Source: Pseudomonadota bacterium
GTDB taxonomy: Bacteria > Pseudomonadota > Gammaproteobacteria > Burkholderiales > Methylophilaceae
Direction: 5' to 3'
NCBI GenBank assembly: GCA_023459535.1
Contig: JAEWTK010000131.1
Location: forward strand, 1 to 8,015
Length of the DNA: 8,015 nucleotides
Each line of letters begins with the position of its first letter. Within the stretch, counting starts at the first letter, position 1. The notes under the pieces are model-generated. The model saw only the letters and a list, made by a program, of their open reading frames with translations. It had not been told where the DNA came from and did no database searches. Shown here in pieces: positions 1 to 6,536 of the stretch. The position numbers were made by a program, and so were the translations under genes.

Positions 1-2
1 AG

Positions 3-224
3 GCTTCCGCCAGAAAAGTGGCGGAACGATGCAAATTAGCTATAGCGCAGGAAAGGATCCCGCATGCCAAATCCGGTGTCAGCGATTTTCTGACCCTCAG
101 CATAGGGCTGGCCACCAGGATACCGGCACAGACGGATAAAGCGCTCAGTCTGGTCGAACAGGCGGACAAATCGCTGTATCAGGCCAAGCATCAAGGACGT
201 GACCGCATCAGCGATGGCAGCTGA
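3..224 (+). CDS. C-terminal end of a GGDEF-domain protein (putative diguanylate cyclase), 5' truncated
   Basis: The reading frame is open from the window edge (first full codon at 3) and stops with TGA at 222-224, giving 73 residues. They match the tail of a GGDEF domain: a strand with LTLSIGLAT, then a helix with ADKSLYQAKHQGRDRI, the usual last conserved block (the family consensus is roughly ADxALYxAKxxGRNrv). The GG(D/E)EF catalytic loop and any sensor domain lie upstream and cannot be seen, so cyclase activity is not shown; the domain could be catalytically dead or part of a GGDEF-EAL fusion. The frame could start internally at the GTG at 18, but the homologous residues before it show that this is a truncation and not a small gene. 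It runs convergently toward the ROK kinase gene, 36 bp away, and has no evident link to the glycogen genes. Confidence 0.85.
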   Translation, partial: ASARKVAERCKLAIAQERIPHAKSGVSDFLTLSIGLATRIPAQTDKALSLVEQADKSLYQAKHQGRDRISDGS

Positions 225-260
225 GCGGATTTCTCATCGAGCAGCTAGCAGCGACCCGAT

Positions 261-1184
261 TCAAACATTTGTACTGGAAAGATGCGCGGCACCGATGACG
301 CCGGCATGATCGCCGCTATTGGAAATACGGACGTCGACCCTGCCACGCAACACCGGAATCAGATCCTGATCCAGCCGTTGCCGGAAAGCCTGTTGCATCA
401 GCGGCCAGGCCTTGCTCATGCCGCCACCGATGACGACCTGCTGGACATCCACCACCTTGAGAATATGTGCCAGCGCCTGCGCCAAAGCATTTGCAGCCAG
501 ATTGAAAGCCGCCTGGGCATGCGCGTCGCCCTGCTCCGCCAGTCCGGCAATCGCGTCGGTTTCCATTACCTGGCCGGTAGCTGCTTCGTAACTGAGGCTG
601 ACGCCGCTGGCCGAGGCATATTGCTCCATGCAGCCGCGATTGCCGCAACCACATAAACGTCCACCCGGCTCGACAATCAGGTGACCCACCTCCATGGCGA
701 AGCCGTGCGTGCCGGTGATCAGTTTGTGATCGACAATCAGGCCACCGCCTACGCCGGTGCCGAGACCGAGAAAAATGAGACTGGCGACAGACTGCGGATG
801 CAGCTTGTATTCGCCATAGGCTGCCGCGTTGGCGTCGTTCTCCACGACAACGGGGCGTTGTAATGCAGCGGCCAGGTCACCCGCCAGATCGACATCACGC
901 AGTCCCGGCAGATTGGGAGACTGCAGTACGGTGCCGCGCACCGGGTCGATGAATCCGGGGAAGCCGATACCGACCGAGGCCACATCAGGATGCTGCTCCA
1001 GCATTTTCTGCAAGGCTTCGACTGTTATGGCAATGATCTGCTGCCAGGCGGCATCCGGCGGATTGGTGTGACAGATGGCGGAAAAATCCGCATGGCAACG
1101 GTATTCGTCAACGACTTTCAGGCCATCAACGACCGCCACCCGCAGATTTGTTCCTCCAACATCGACGCCGATACGTTTGCTCAT
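261..1184 (-). CDS. ROK-family sugar kinase, probable glucokinase
   Basis: This 307-residue protein has the complete ROK architecture. Residues 5-15 hold the phosphate-binding loop (IGVDVGGTNLR). Residues 115-120 (ENDANA) carry the likely catalytic base Asp117. A Gly-rich second ATP-site motif, GLGTGVGGGLI, lies at 140-150. ExGH at 165-168 is followed by the zinc-binding ROK signature CGCGNRGCMEQ at 178-188 (Cys178, Cys180, Cys185 with His168). VIGGG at 251-255 is the C-terminal nucleotide-binding glycine turn. The predicted role is ATP-dependent phosphorylation of a cytosolic hexose; ROK members also include fructokinases, NagK and ManNAc kinases. Glucose is preferred because the gene follows alpha-glucan enzymes that would release glucose. 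The ATG at 1184 has AGGA at 1195-1198, 10 nt upstream. It is the last gene of the minus-strand group, 38 bp after the glucanotransferase stop. The length is normal, with no helix-turn-helix extension, so it is a kinase and not a ROK repressor. Confidence 0.9.
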   Translation of the reverse strand: MSKRIGVDVGGTNLRVAVVDGLKVVDEYRCHADFSAICHTNPPDAAWQQIIAITVEALQKMLEQHPDVASVGIGFPGFIDPVRGTVLQSPNLPGLRDVDLAGDLAAALQRPVVVENDANAAAYGEYKLHPQSVASLIFLGLGTGVGGGLIVDHKLITGTHGFAMEVGHLIVEPGGRLCGCGNRGCMEQYASASGVSLSYEAATGQVMETDAIAGLAEQGDAHAQAAFNLAANALAQALAHILKVVDVQQVVIGGGMSKAWPLMQQAFRQRLDQDLIPVLRGRVDVRISNSGDHAGVIGAAHLSSTNV

Positions 1185-1222
1185 GCCGCTCTATTCCTGT
1201 CGCTTCGGAACAGTCGCCCTGA

Positions 1223-3250
1223 TCAACCGATGGCTTCAATACCGGGCGAGACGCGAACCTGAATCTCCAGATCTTCCACAAGCGCATCGGAAGGCCATTC
1301 GAGCAGCAGCGTCACCGCCTGCATGATCTTCTCGAACCCGGCCTCGGATTGCGACACACTGAAATGCGGATAGCTGGTGAAAGCACAAGGCAGGCTGCTA
1401 TGCAGATAGACAGAGCCGCCCAACACTTCGTCCTCCAGCATAATCTCCTTCATGCCGGAGAAACTCAGCGGCTGACCGAAACCGCCAAGGATATTCTCGC
1501 CCGAGCGATAACGACCGGCCGGACCGTCGCAGCTCGGCATGGCAAGGTTGATCTCGACCATGAAGGAACCATGCGGCAGCTTGGTAAACTTGTACTGCGT
1601 CAGCAGGGTGTCCTTGTTCAACGTGATTTTCTTGCCGACCTTGCCGCCGTTGAGGCTGGCACAAAAGTCCAGCGATGTCTTGCCCGCCGTCGGCCGACGA
1701 TAGCCGAGCTGTTTCATGCCGACCGCCTCATCCTTCCAGAAGTCGATGAACATGGTCTTGCGGTAAGCGTCGACTGCCAGATCCGCTTCTGTGATCTCAT
1801 GTTTCGAACTCATACGTTCGTGCGGATTGGAAATGCCGCTGCCGCTTGTTTCATGCGCCGGCTCGGCGTGCACCTTGCGGTGGTAATGTTCGGCCTGACG
1901 CGTCAAGGTGTCGCAGAAGTTGTGATGCAGCGCATAGGTATCGAATTCGCAGATCGAGGCCGTGCCGTCGAGCCGGGCGACCGCCTGCAACTGACCGTTC
2001 TGCAGGAAGGCTTCGTCATAACCATCCATATCCAGATCCTGCAGAACCTTGTAAGGCCGCTCGGTAACCTTGTCCAGCATGGCTTCCAGTTTCAACATGG
2101 CGTTGAACACGGCTCGGCGCAAATGCGGCAGATAGAGGCCGCCGAACAGGCCGTGCCAGTAGGCATCATTAGCTTGGCACTCATAGAGCGCGGCCAGCAT
2201 CTCCGGGCTCTGCTTGTTGGGCGGAAGCGAATGGAAACGCTCGGACAGCTTGAGCATGCGCTTGTGCATCCAGTTCGATTCCGGATAACGCATGAAGAAG
2301 TTGCGCCAGATGCCGCCACGCACATAGGGCTTGGTCACTTCGTAGCGGTTGTTGTATTTCTCCTGCTGCACCAGATCCGCATAATGGTGCGCAGCCGGCA
2401 CCGGCAGTGTCCACTCGTTCATTTCGATATAGGATGCGGTCGGCAGATAGACCACGCCGCGGGTCTTGGCCATGGCGTGATATTCGCTGTAACGCATGGG
2501 CTTGATGATGTCGGAGCGCAGCACGCCTTCGATGAAGTTGCGCAACCAGCCGCGTTCATAGACCCATTCGTAGGTCTCTGGCCAGATGCCGAATTTCTCG
2601 ATATCGTCAAAATAGATGGCCGCCGCTTGCTTGCTGTCGTCGGCCAGACTTTCCAGATAGCCGACCACTTCCTCTGCCGGCGAGAACGGCAACCGGTAAC
2701 GCAGCGCTTCAGAGATGGGGAACAGGTCGATCTGATGACCGTCCTCCTCGGTCGAATAATAGCCACCTAGCGCACTGCTGTCCTTGCCGGTACACATGAA
2801 GTGATAATCGTCGACAGTCACATAACGGATGCCCGATTCCGACAGGGCCGGCACCACGGTGGATTCCCAAACCCGCTCGGTGAGCCAGGCGCCATGCGGT
2901 GTTTCGCCAAACTCCTTGTGCAGATAGCTGGAGAGCTTCTTGATCTGGCCGACCCGGTCCCTGGCCGGAATCGCCGCCAGCACCGGCTCGGTGAAACCGG
3001 CACCGAATAGTTCTGCCTGCTCGCGCGCCACCATCTCCTTCAGTAAAGCCATATCCTCCGGAAAGTGTTTCAGCATGTACTCAAGCAGCCAGCCGCTGAG
3101 ATGGATGGCGAACTTGAAATCCGGATACTGATGCAGCACACGTAAAAATGGCCCATAACAACGAACATGCGCATCGTCCAGCACCGATTCGAAATTACCT
3201 ACGGGTTGATGTGCATGCACCCCTAACAACAAAGCGACTGTTTTAGCCAC
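1223..3250 (-). CDS. GH57 4-alpha-glucanotransferase (TLGT-like, with DUF1925/DUF1926-type C-terminal domains)
   Basis: This 675-residue protein resembles the Thermococcus litoralis 4-alpha-glucanotransferase, which moves maltooligosaccharide segments between alpha-1,4-glucans. The N-terminal GH57 barrel shows HAHQPVGNF at 12-20, GAGFTEPVLAAIP at 83-95, GAWLTERVWES at 120-130 and IYFDDIEKFGIWPETYEW at 212-229. By analogy with TLGT (Glu123 and Asp214, 91 apart), Glu125 is the nucleophile and Asp216 the acid/base. Roughly 300-400 fits the helical DUF1925-type domain (RGGIWRNFFMRYPESNWMHKR at 311-331 without its ends is typical), and 495-675 the beta-rich DUF1926-type domain. A polar linker at about 455-488 lies between them. 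The start is GTG at 3250, with GAGGAG at 3258-3263, 7 nt upstream. No signal peptide is seen, so it is cytosolic. It is 52 bp after the upstream GH57 gene and 38 bp before the kinase. Other GH57 activities such as alpha-amylase are possible, but the motif set favours transferase. Confidence 0.88.
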   Translation of the reverse strand: MAKTVALLLGVHAHQPVGNFESVLDDAHVRCYGPFLRVLHQYPDFKFAIHLSGWLLEYMLKHFPEDMALLKEMVAREQAELFGAGFTEPVLAAIPARDRVGQIKKLSSYLHKEFGETPHGAWLTERVWESTVVPALSESGIRYVTVDDYHFMCTGKDSSALGGYYSTEEDGHQIDLFPISEALRYRLPFSPAEEVVGYLESLADDSKQAAAIYFDDIEKFGIWPETYEWVYERGWLRNFIEGVLRSDIIKPMRYSEYHAMAKTRGVVYLPTASYIEMNEWTLPVPAAHHYADLVQQEKYNNRYEVTKPYVRGGIWRNFFMRYPESNWMHKRMLKLSERFHSLPPNKQSPEMLAALYECQANDAYWHGLFGGLYLPHLRRAVFNAMLKLEAMLDKVTERPYKVLQDLDMDGYDEAFLQNGQLQAVARLDGTASICEFDTYALHHNFCDTLTRQAEHYHRKVHAEPAHETSGSGISNPHERMSSKHEITEADLAVDAYRKTMFIDFWKDEAVGMKQLGYRRPTAGKTSLDFCASLNGGKVGKKITLNKDTLLTQYKFTKLPHGSFMVEINLAMPSCDGPAGRYRSGENILGGFGQPLSFSGMKEIMLEDEVLGGSVYLHSSLPCAFTSYPHFSVSQSEAGFEKIMQAVTLLLEWPSDALVEDLEIQVRVSPGIEAIG

Positions 3251-3302
3251 GACTCTGCTCCTCGCAGAATGTTGATGAAAAATCCATTTTTATATGTCCT
3301 GC

Positions 3303-5024
3303 TTACACTTCCTGGCCTCGGCGCATGGTTCCACCCATGTCCGGATCGCCGCTGCCGATGCTGATCGGCTTGTTCAGGACACTGGGGGTAGGCTGCTTCA
3401 GCAGATGATAAAGATTGCCCAGATTGCGGCGATAGAGCCGGTCGAAACTATCCACACTTACGGCCGAATTGTAATCGCCGAACCACCAGAACCAGTCGGA
3501 ACCCTCACATATCGCCAATTGACGTTCGCATGCAGCCTGCTCCTCAGGGCTGAGCAGGCTCGACTGCATCACCTTGTCATAGACCTTTTTGGCATCGCAC
3601 AGCAGATCCCAGCCGAAGTTTTTCTCTGGCGAACCGATCCACGTGCTGAAACTGCCATAGACCCAGCTACCGGCGGCTACCGTCGGCAAATCTGCCGTGC
3701 CCACCTCGCCCGTCTTGCACTTGTCCAGGATGTCGCTAAAGGTCGTCATCTCGATATGGGGGTGCACAGACAGGGCCTGATACAGTTCACTCAGGAAGTA
3801 ATAGCCGTTATACGGGTAATACTCCCAAGCATTCTCGCCGTCGAGGATGACACTGACCACACGATGTTCGCCCTTGGGCGTGGACTTCTGGATATGCTCA
3901 AGCGTGCTGATGAAATCCCGGACGGCGTCATTCGAATGCAGCTTGGAATACTCGAAACCGATTTTGTCGGAGAGCAGATCGTCGCGAAAGAAACAGGCGA
4001 TGTCCTTTACACCATCGGTGACACGGTACGGTTTATAAAGATAATCCGCACGCGGAGGCAAATCGGAGGTTTGATAGGATTTGTACAGGCTGTTGGCCAG
4101 CACACCCTCCCCTGTCGCCGCCCATTTCACGCCGTGCTGAGCCAGCAAGGATAGCGCAGCATGAGAGACGCCGCCCTCCGCCGGCCACATGCCAGCCGGC
4201 TTTTCACCGAATCTCCTGACATGCGATTCCTGCGCCTGAGTGATATGCGCTTCTGCCCGCAGCCGACCACCCGGATACATGCTGTTGCGCGGCAAGGGCG
4301 CATACGGCATGGCATCACGCGTCGCCCTGAAATCCAGCAGCAAGGGCAGGATCGGATGGTAGTGCGGAGTTGAGGAAATCTCGATCTGGCCGTTCTTTTG
4401 CAACTTCTTGTAGCGCGGAATCAATCCGGTGATCAACTCACCAATCAATTTGAAAAGTTTCAGGCGGTCATCCAGCGTGAACTGGAAGCCCTTGTTCATC
4501 AGGCCTTGCACCAACTTGTTTTCACGGCGGATACTCTCGCCGGTCCATGCCAGGTGATACCAGACCAGAAGATCGGCCTTGTACTGTGCGGACAAATAAT
4601 TGAAAGGCGTCACGCTCTCGGATTCCAGCGTCTTGAAGATGTTGTAAAGCCGCTGATAGTGACTGAACGGCGACAGCATCTTTTCGTGATGGCTCTTGAA
4701 ACAGCTCTGGATGATCAGCTCGCAGCGCGCGTCCGACAGGTTGTTCAGATCCTTCTCTGCCAGCAGCGCCAGCAATGGATCGCGCATCTCACCCGTCCTG
4801 AACTGTTCTGCATAGTCTTCCAGTTGATCGAGCAGAACCGGCACAAAATTGAAACTCACGCGCGCCGTCGGATTGGATTCGAGATGGTAGGCCATATCGG
4901 TGTAATCCTTCAGCGCGTGCAGATAGGTCCAAGGCAGAACGTATTCGCCGGTGATGCTGTCTCGATAATCCGGCTGATGCATGTGCCAGTAGAGATTGAG
5001 GTAAAGCTTGGATGACGCAGACAT
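3303..5024 (-). CDS. GH57 glycoside hydrolase of unassigned specificity (alpha-amylase/amylopullulanase-like)
   Basis: The five GH57 conserved regions can be recognised in this 573-residue protein, numbered from the ATG at 5024: WHMHQPDY at 13-20; EISSTPHYHPILPLL at 215-229; GMWPAEGGVS at 278-287 with likely nucleophile Glu283; VILDGENAWEYY at 392-403 with likely acid/base Asp395; and EGSDWFWWFGDYNSA at 507-521. It should act on alpha-glucans inside the cell, as no signal peptide is seen. The substrate and the hydrolysis-versus-transfer choice cannot be read from sequence. It differs strongly from its neighbour: it lacks the DUF1925/1926 tail and has a long insertion between regions 1 and 2. 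Start choice: an in-frame TTG at 5045 would add seven residues, but AAAGG at 5033-5037 sits 8 nt before the ATG at 5024, so the ATG is preferred. It is the second gene after glgC, which suggests a glycogen-linked role. The family call is firm; the activity is not. Confidence 0.9.
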   Translation of the reverse strand: MSASSKLYLNLYWHMHQPDYRDSITGEYVLPWTYLHALKDYTDMAYHLESNPTARVSFNFVPVLLDQLEDYAEQFRTGEMRDPLLALLAEKDLNNLSDARCELIIQSCFKSHHEKMLSPFSHYQRLYNIFKTLESESVTPFNYLSAQYKADLLVWYHLAWTGESIRRENKLVQGLMNKGFQFTLDDRLKLFKLIGELITGLIPRYKKLQKNGQIEISSTPHYHPILPLLLDFRATRDAMPYAPLPRNSMYPGGRLRAEAHITQAQESHVRRFGEKPAGMWPAEGGVSHAALSLLAQHGVKWAATGEGVLANSLYKSYQTSDLPPRADYLYKPYRVTDGVKDIACFFRDDLLSDKIGFEYSKLHSNDAVRDFISTLEHIQKSTPKGEHRVVSVILDGENAWEYYPYNGYYFLSELYQALSVHPHIEMTTFSDILDKCKTGEVGTADLPTVAAGSWVYGSFSTWIGSPEKNFGWDLLCDAKKVYDKVMQSSLLSPEEQAACERQLAICEGSDWFWWFGDYNSAVSVDSFDRLYRRNLGNLYHLLKQPTPSVLNKPISIGSGDPDMGGTMRRGQEV

Positions 5025-5043
5025 TGGTAAAACCTTTATTTCC

Positions 5044-5074
5044 AAAAAAACTGTTGATGCGTCCTGAGACGCAT
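5044..5074 (-). terminator. Hairpin plus T-tract after glgC (possible attenuating terminator)
   Basis: Read on the minus strand, a perfect 7-bp stem ATGCGTC/GACGCAT with loop TCAG (5057-5074) begins 8 nt after the glgC stop. Six bases, CAACAG, and then seven T residues (5050-5044) follow. The gap between stem and T-tract is longer than in a classical intrinsic terminator, so partial termination or a processing/stabilising hairpin is more likely than full stop. It ends 6 nt before the AAAGG ribosome site of the next gene. Confidence 0.5.
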
Positions 5075-5082
5075 GCTGAAAA

Positions 5083-6363
5083 CTATCGTGCGTAATGTAT
5101 TCCCTGCCCCAGCATTTCCGATGTCACCAAGGTGATACCGTTGGGTGATACGTGGAAACGCTTGCGATCCTCCTCCGGATTGACGCCGATCTGCATGCCT
5201 TCCGGGATGCGGGTCGCCTTGTCCACAATGACGTTCTTCAGCACCGCATTGCGCCCGACTTCCACCTTGGGCAGGAGGACTGCGCCATCGATCTGGCTGT
5301 AACTGTGTACACGCACATCCGAGAACAGCACGGAATTGTGCACCTTGGTGCCACTGATCAGGCAGCCGCCGGAAACCAGCGAATCGGTCGCGCCACCGCA
5401 ACGTCCCTCATCATTGAATACGAACTTGCAAGGCGGCAATTGTTCCTGATGCGTCCAGATCGGCCAGGAATGATCGTAGAGATTCAATTCGGGCACCACT
5501 TTGGTCAGTTCCATATTAGCTTCCCAGTAAGCATCTACCGTACCAACATCTCGCCAGTAGTAGTTGCCATTGGCTGCACCGACGCAGCTGTCGGTGAATC
5601 TGTGGGAATAGACCCGGTATTTTTTGATCAGATAAGGGATGATGTCATGCCCGAAATCGTGCGTGGAGTTGCGGTCATCCGCATCGCGAATCAGCTGCTC
5701 GTACAAAAACGAGGCATTGAAGACATATATACCCATACTGGCGAAAGACTGGGTCGGATCATCCGGCAAGGGATCGGGATTGGGGGATTTCTCCTTGAAA
5801 TCGACCACGCGCAAATTCTCATCTACCTTGAGCACACCAAAGGCCTTGGCTTCCTCGATCGGCACATTGATGCAGGCAATGGTCATGTCAGCCTTGTTAC
5901 GCACATGGTCGGCTAGCATCTGACCGTAATCCATCTTGTAAATATGGTCGCCAGCTAGGATCAGCACGTACTCCGGGGTCATCATGCGCAGAATATCGAG
6001 ATTCTGGAATACGGCATCCGCCGTCCCCTTGTACCATTCTTCCTCTATGCGCTGCTGCGCCGGCAACAACTCGACGAACTCGTTGAATTCGCCACGCAGG
6101 AAACCCCAGCCGCGCTGGATATGCTGAATCAGGCTGTGAGACTTGTACTGGGTAACAACGCCCACGCGGCGGATACCGGAATTGATACAGTTGGAAAGGG
6201 GAAAGTCGACAATGCGGAACTTGCCGCCAAAGGGAACTGCCGGTTTCGCTCGCCAATTGGTCAGATCCTTCAGCCGGCTACCTCGGCCACCGGCAAGAAT
6301 TAGGGCTACCGTGTTTTTTGTTAGTGCACTTATGAAACGAGAAGAAGTTAAATCCTGCTGCAT
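5083..6363 (-). CDS. glgC: Glucose-1-phosphate adenylyltransferase (ADP-glucose pyrophosphorylase)
   Basis: It makes ADP-glucose from ATP and glucose-1-phosphate, the committed and normally allosteric step of bacterial glycogen synthesis, in the cytosol as a homotetramer. The 426-residue protein (E. coli GlgC has 431) closely follows the E. coli enzyme. It has the nucleotide-binding [15 protein letters not shown] at 21-35, [17 protein letters not shown] at 38-54 with Lys40 matching the activator-site Lys39 of E. coli, [20 protein letters not shown] at 81-100, [11 protein letters not shown] at 136-146 with catalytic Asp139, FKEKSPNP at 189-196 with the glucose-1-phosphate lysine, and [15 protein letters not shown] at 269-283. 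The left-handed beta-helix follows from about 300 ([10 protein letters not shown] at 329-338, PEGM at 387-390). An upstream ATG at 6393 would add ten residues, but AGGAG at 6372-6376 lies 8 nt before the ATG at 6363, which is preferred. It is first in the minus-strand operon and divergent from glgB. No lesions were seen. Confidence 0.97.
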   Translation of the reverse strand: MQQDLTSSRFISALTKNTVALILAGGRGSRLKDLTNWRAKPAVPFGGKFRIVDFPLSNCINSGIRRVGVVTQYKSHSLIQHIQRGWGFLRGEFNEFVELLPAQQRIEEEWYKGTADAVFQNLDILRMMTPEYVLILAGDHIYKMDYGQMLADHVRNKADMTIACINVPIEEAKAFGVLKVDENLRVVDFKEKSPNPDPLPDDPTQSFASMGIYVFNASFLYEQLIRDADDRNSTHDFGHDIIPYLIKKYRVYSHRFTDSCVGAANGNYYWRDVGTVDAYWEANMELTKVVPELNLYDHSWPIWTHQEQLPPCKFVFNDEGRCGGATDSLVSGGCLISGTKVHNSVLFSDVRVHSYSQIDGAVLLPKVEVGRNAVLKNVIVDKATRIPEGMQIGVNPEEDRKRFHVSPNGITLVTSEMLGQGIHYAR

Positions 6364-6371
6364 TTTGAGCT

Positions 6372-6376
6372 CTCCT
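6372..6376 (-). promoter_or_regulatory. Ribosome binding site that fixes the glgC start
   Basis: AGGAG on the minus strand is 8 nt upstream of the ATG at 6363. The alternative in-frame ATG at 6393 has only TTCGCC-type sequence before it and no Shine-Dalgarno match. It also lies inside the inverted repeat at 6386-6407. Confidence 0.8.
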
Positions 6377-6385
6377 GATTTATAG

Positions 6386-6407
6386 TTTGGCATTGGCGAA
6401 CGCCAAA
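6386..6407. repeat. Inverted repeat in the glgC leader (operator or leader hairpin candidate)
   Basis: The central 14 bp, TTGGCGAACGCCAA at 6393-6406, are an inverted repeat with six-base arms around AA. A second copy of the left arm, TTTGGC at 6386-6391, can pair instead with GCCAAA at 6402-6407, giving two mutually exclusive hairpins in the transcript. It sits between the glgC -10 box and its ribosome site. The symmetry would suit a dimeric repressor (LacI/GntR-like), or it may only fold as RNA. No regulator is encoded in the window. Confidence 0.45.
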
Positions 6408-6455
6408 GAAGCCGCAGTGACAGGCTGTTCCGCCTTTATCTACGACCTTGAAGCC

Positions 6456-6485
6456 ATTATAGGCGCGATTTTCGACGAGAATCTA
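6456..6485 (-). promoter_or_regulatory. Putative sigma-70 promoter of the glgC operon
   Basis: On the minus strand a perfect TATAAT lies at 6461-6456. Eighteen bases upstream is TAGATT (6485-6480), only 3 of 6 matches to the TTGACA consensus. Transcription would begin near 6449, leaving a leader of about 85 nt before the ATG at 6363 that includes the inverted repeat. The weak -35 suggests a need for an activator or low basal activity. On the opposite strand TAGAAT at 6487-6492 is a weaker -10 candidate for glgB with no good -35, so the two promoters would be nearly back to back. Confidence 0.55.
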
Positions 6486-6536
6486 GTAGAATCGAGCGGT
6501 AGCCGGAAAATTTCGAAAAATTTAAAGAGAAGAACC

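Noticed and set aside
225..260. A bidirectional terminator between the convergent GGDEF and kinase genes
   Set aside because: No stem of useful length followed by a T-tract could be found on either strand in these 36 bases.
1349..2770. A 473-codon open frame on the plus strand, antisense to the glucanotransferase gene
   Set aside because: The opposite strand encodes a clear GH57 protein with catalytic motifs across the whole span. The plus-strand translation has no recognisable motif and an Arg/His/Val/Gln-rich composition typical of a shadow of a biased coding strand.
3251..3302. An internal promoter before the glucanotransferase gene (TATAAA at 3288-3293 on the minus strand)
   Set aside because: The box is AT-rich but no acceptable -35 lies 16-18 bases upstream. 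The nearby AAAAAT/ATTTTT repeat is weak and AT-only, so neither a promoter nor a terminator is supported.
3294..4154. A 286-codon plus-strand open frame antisense to the second GH57 gene
   Set aside because: It is fully covered by the conserved GH57 frame, with no supporting motif and no convincing ribosome site. Similar frames at 4398-5015 and 5152-5916 are rejected for the same reason.
5025..5045. TTG at 5045 as the start of the unassigned GH57 gene
   Set aside because: The would-be coding segment contains the AAAGG ribosome site that fits the ATG at 5024 with an 8-nt spacer, and its upstream end runs into the T-tract of the hairpin.
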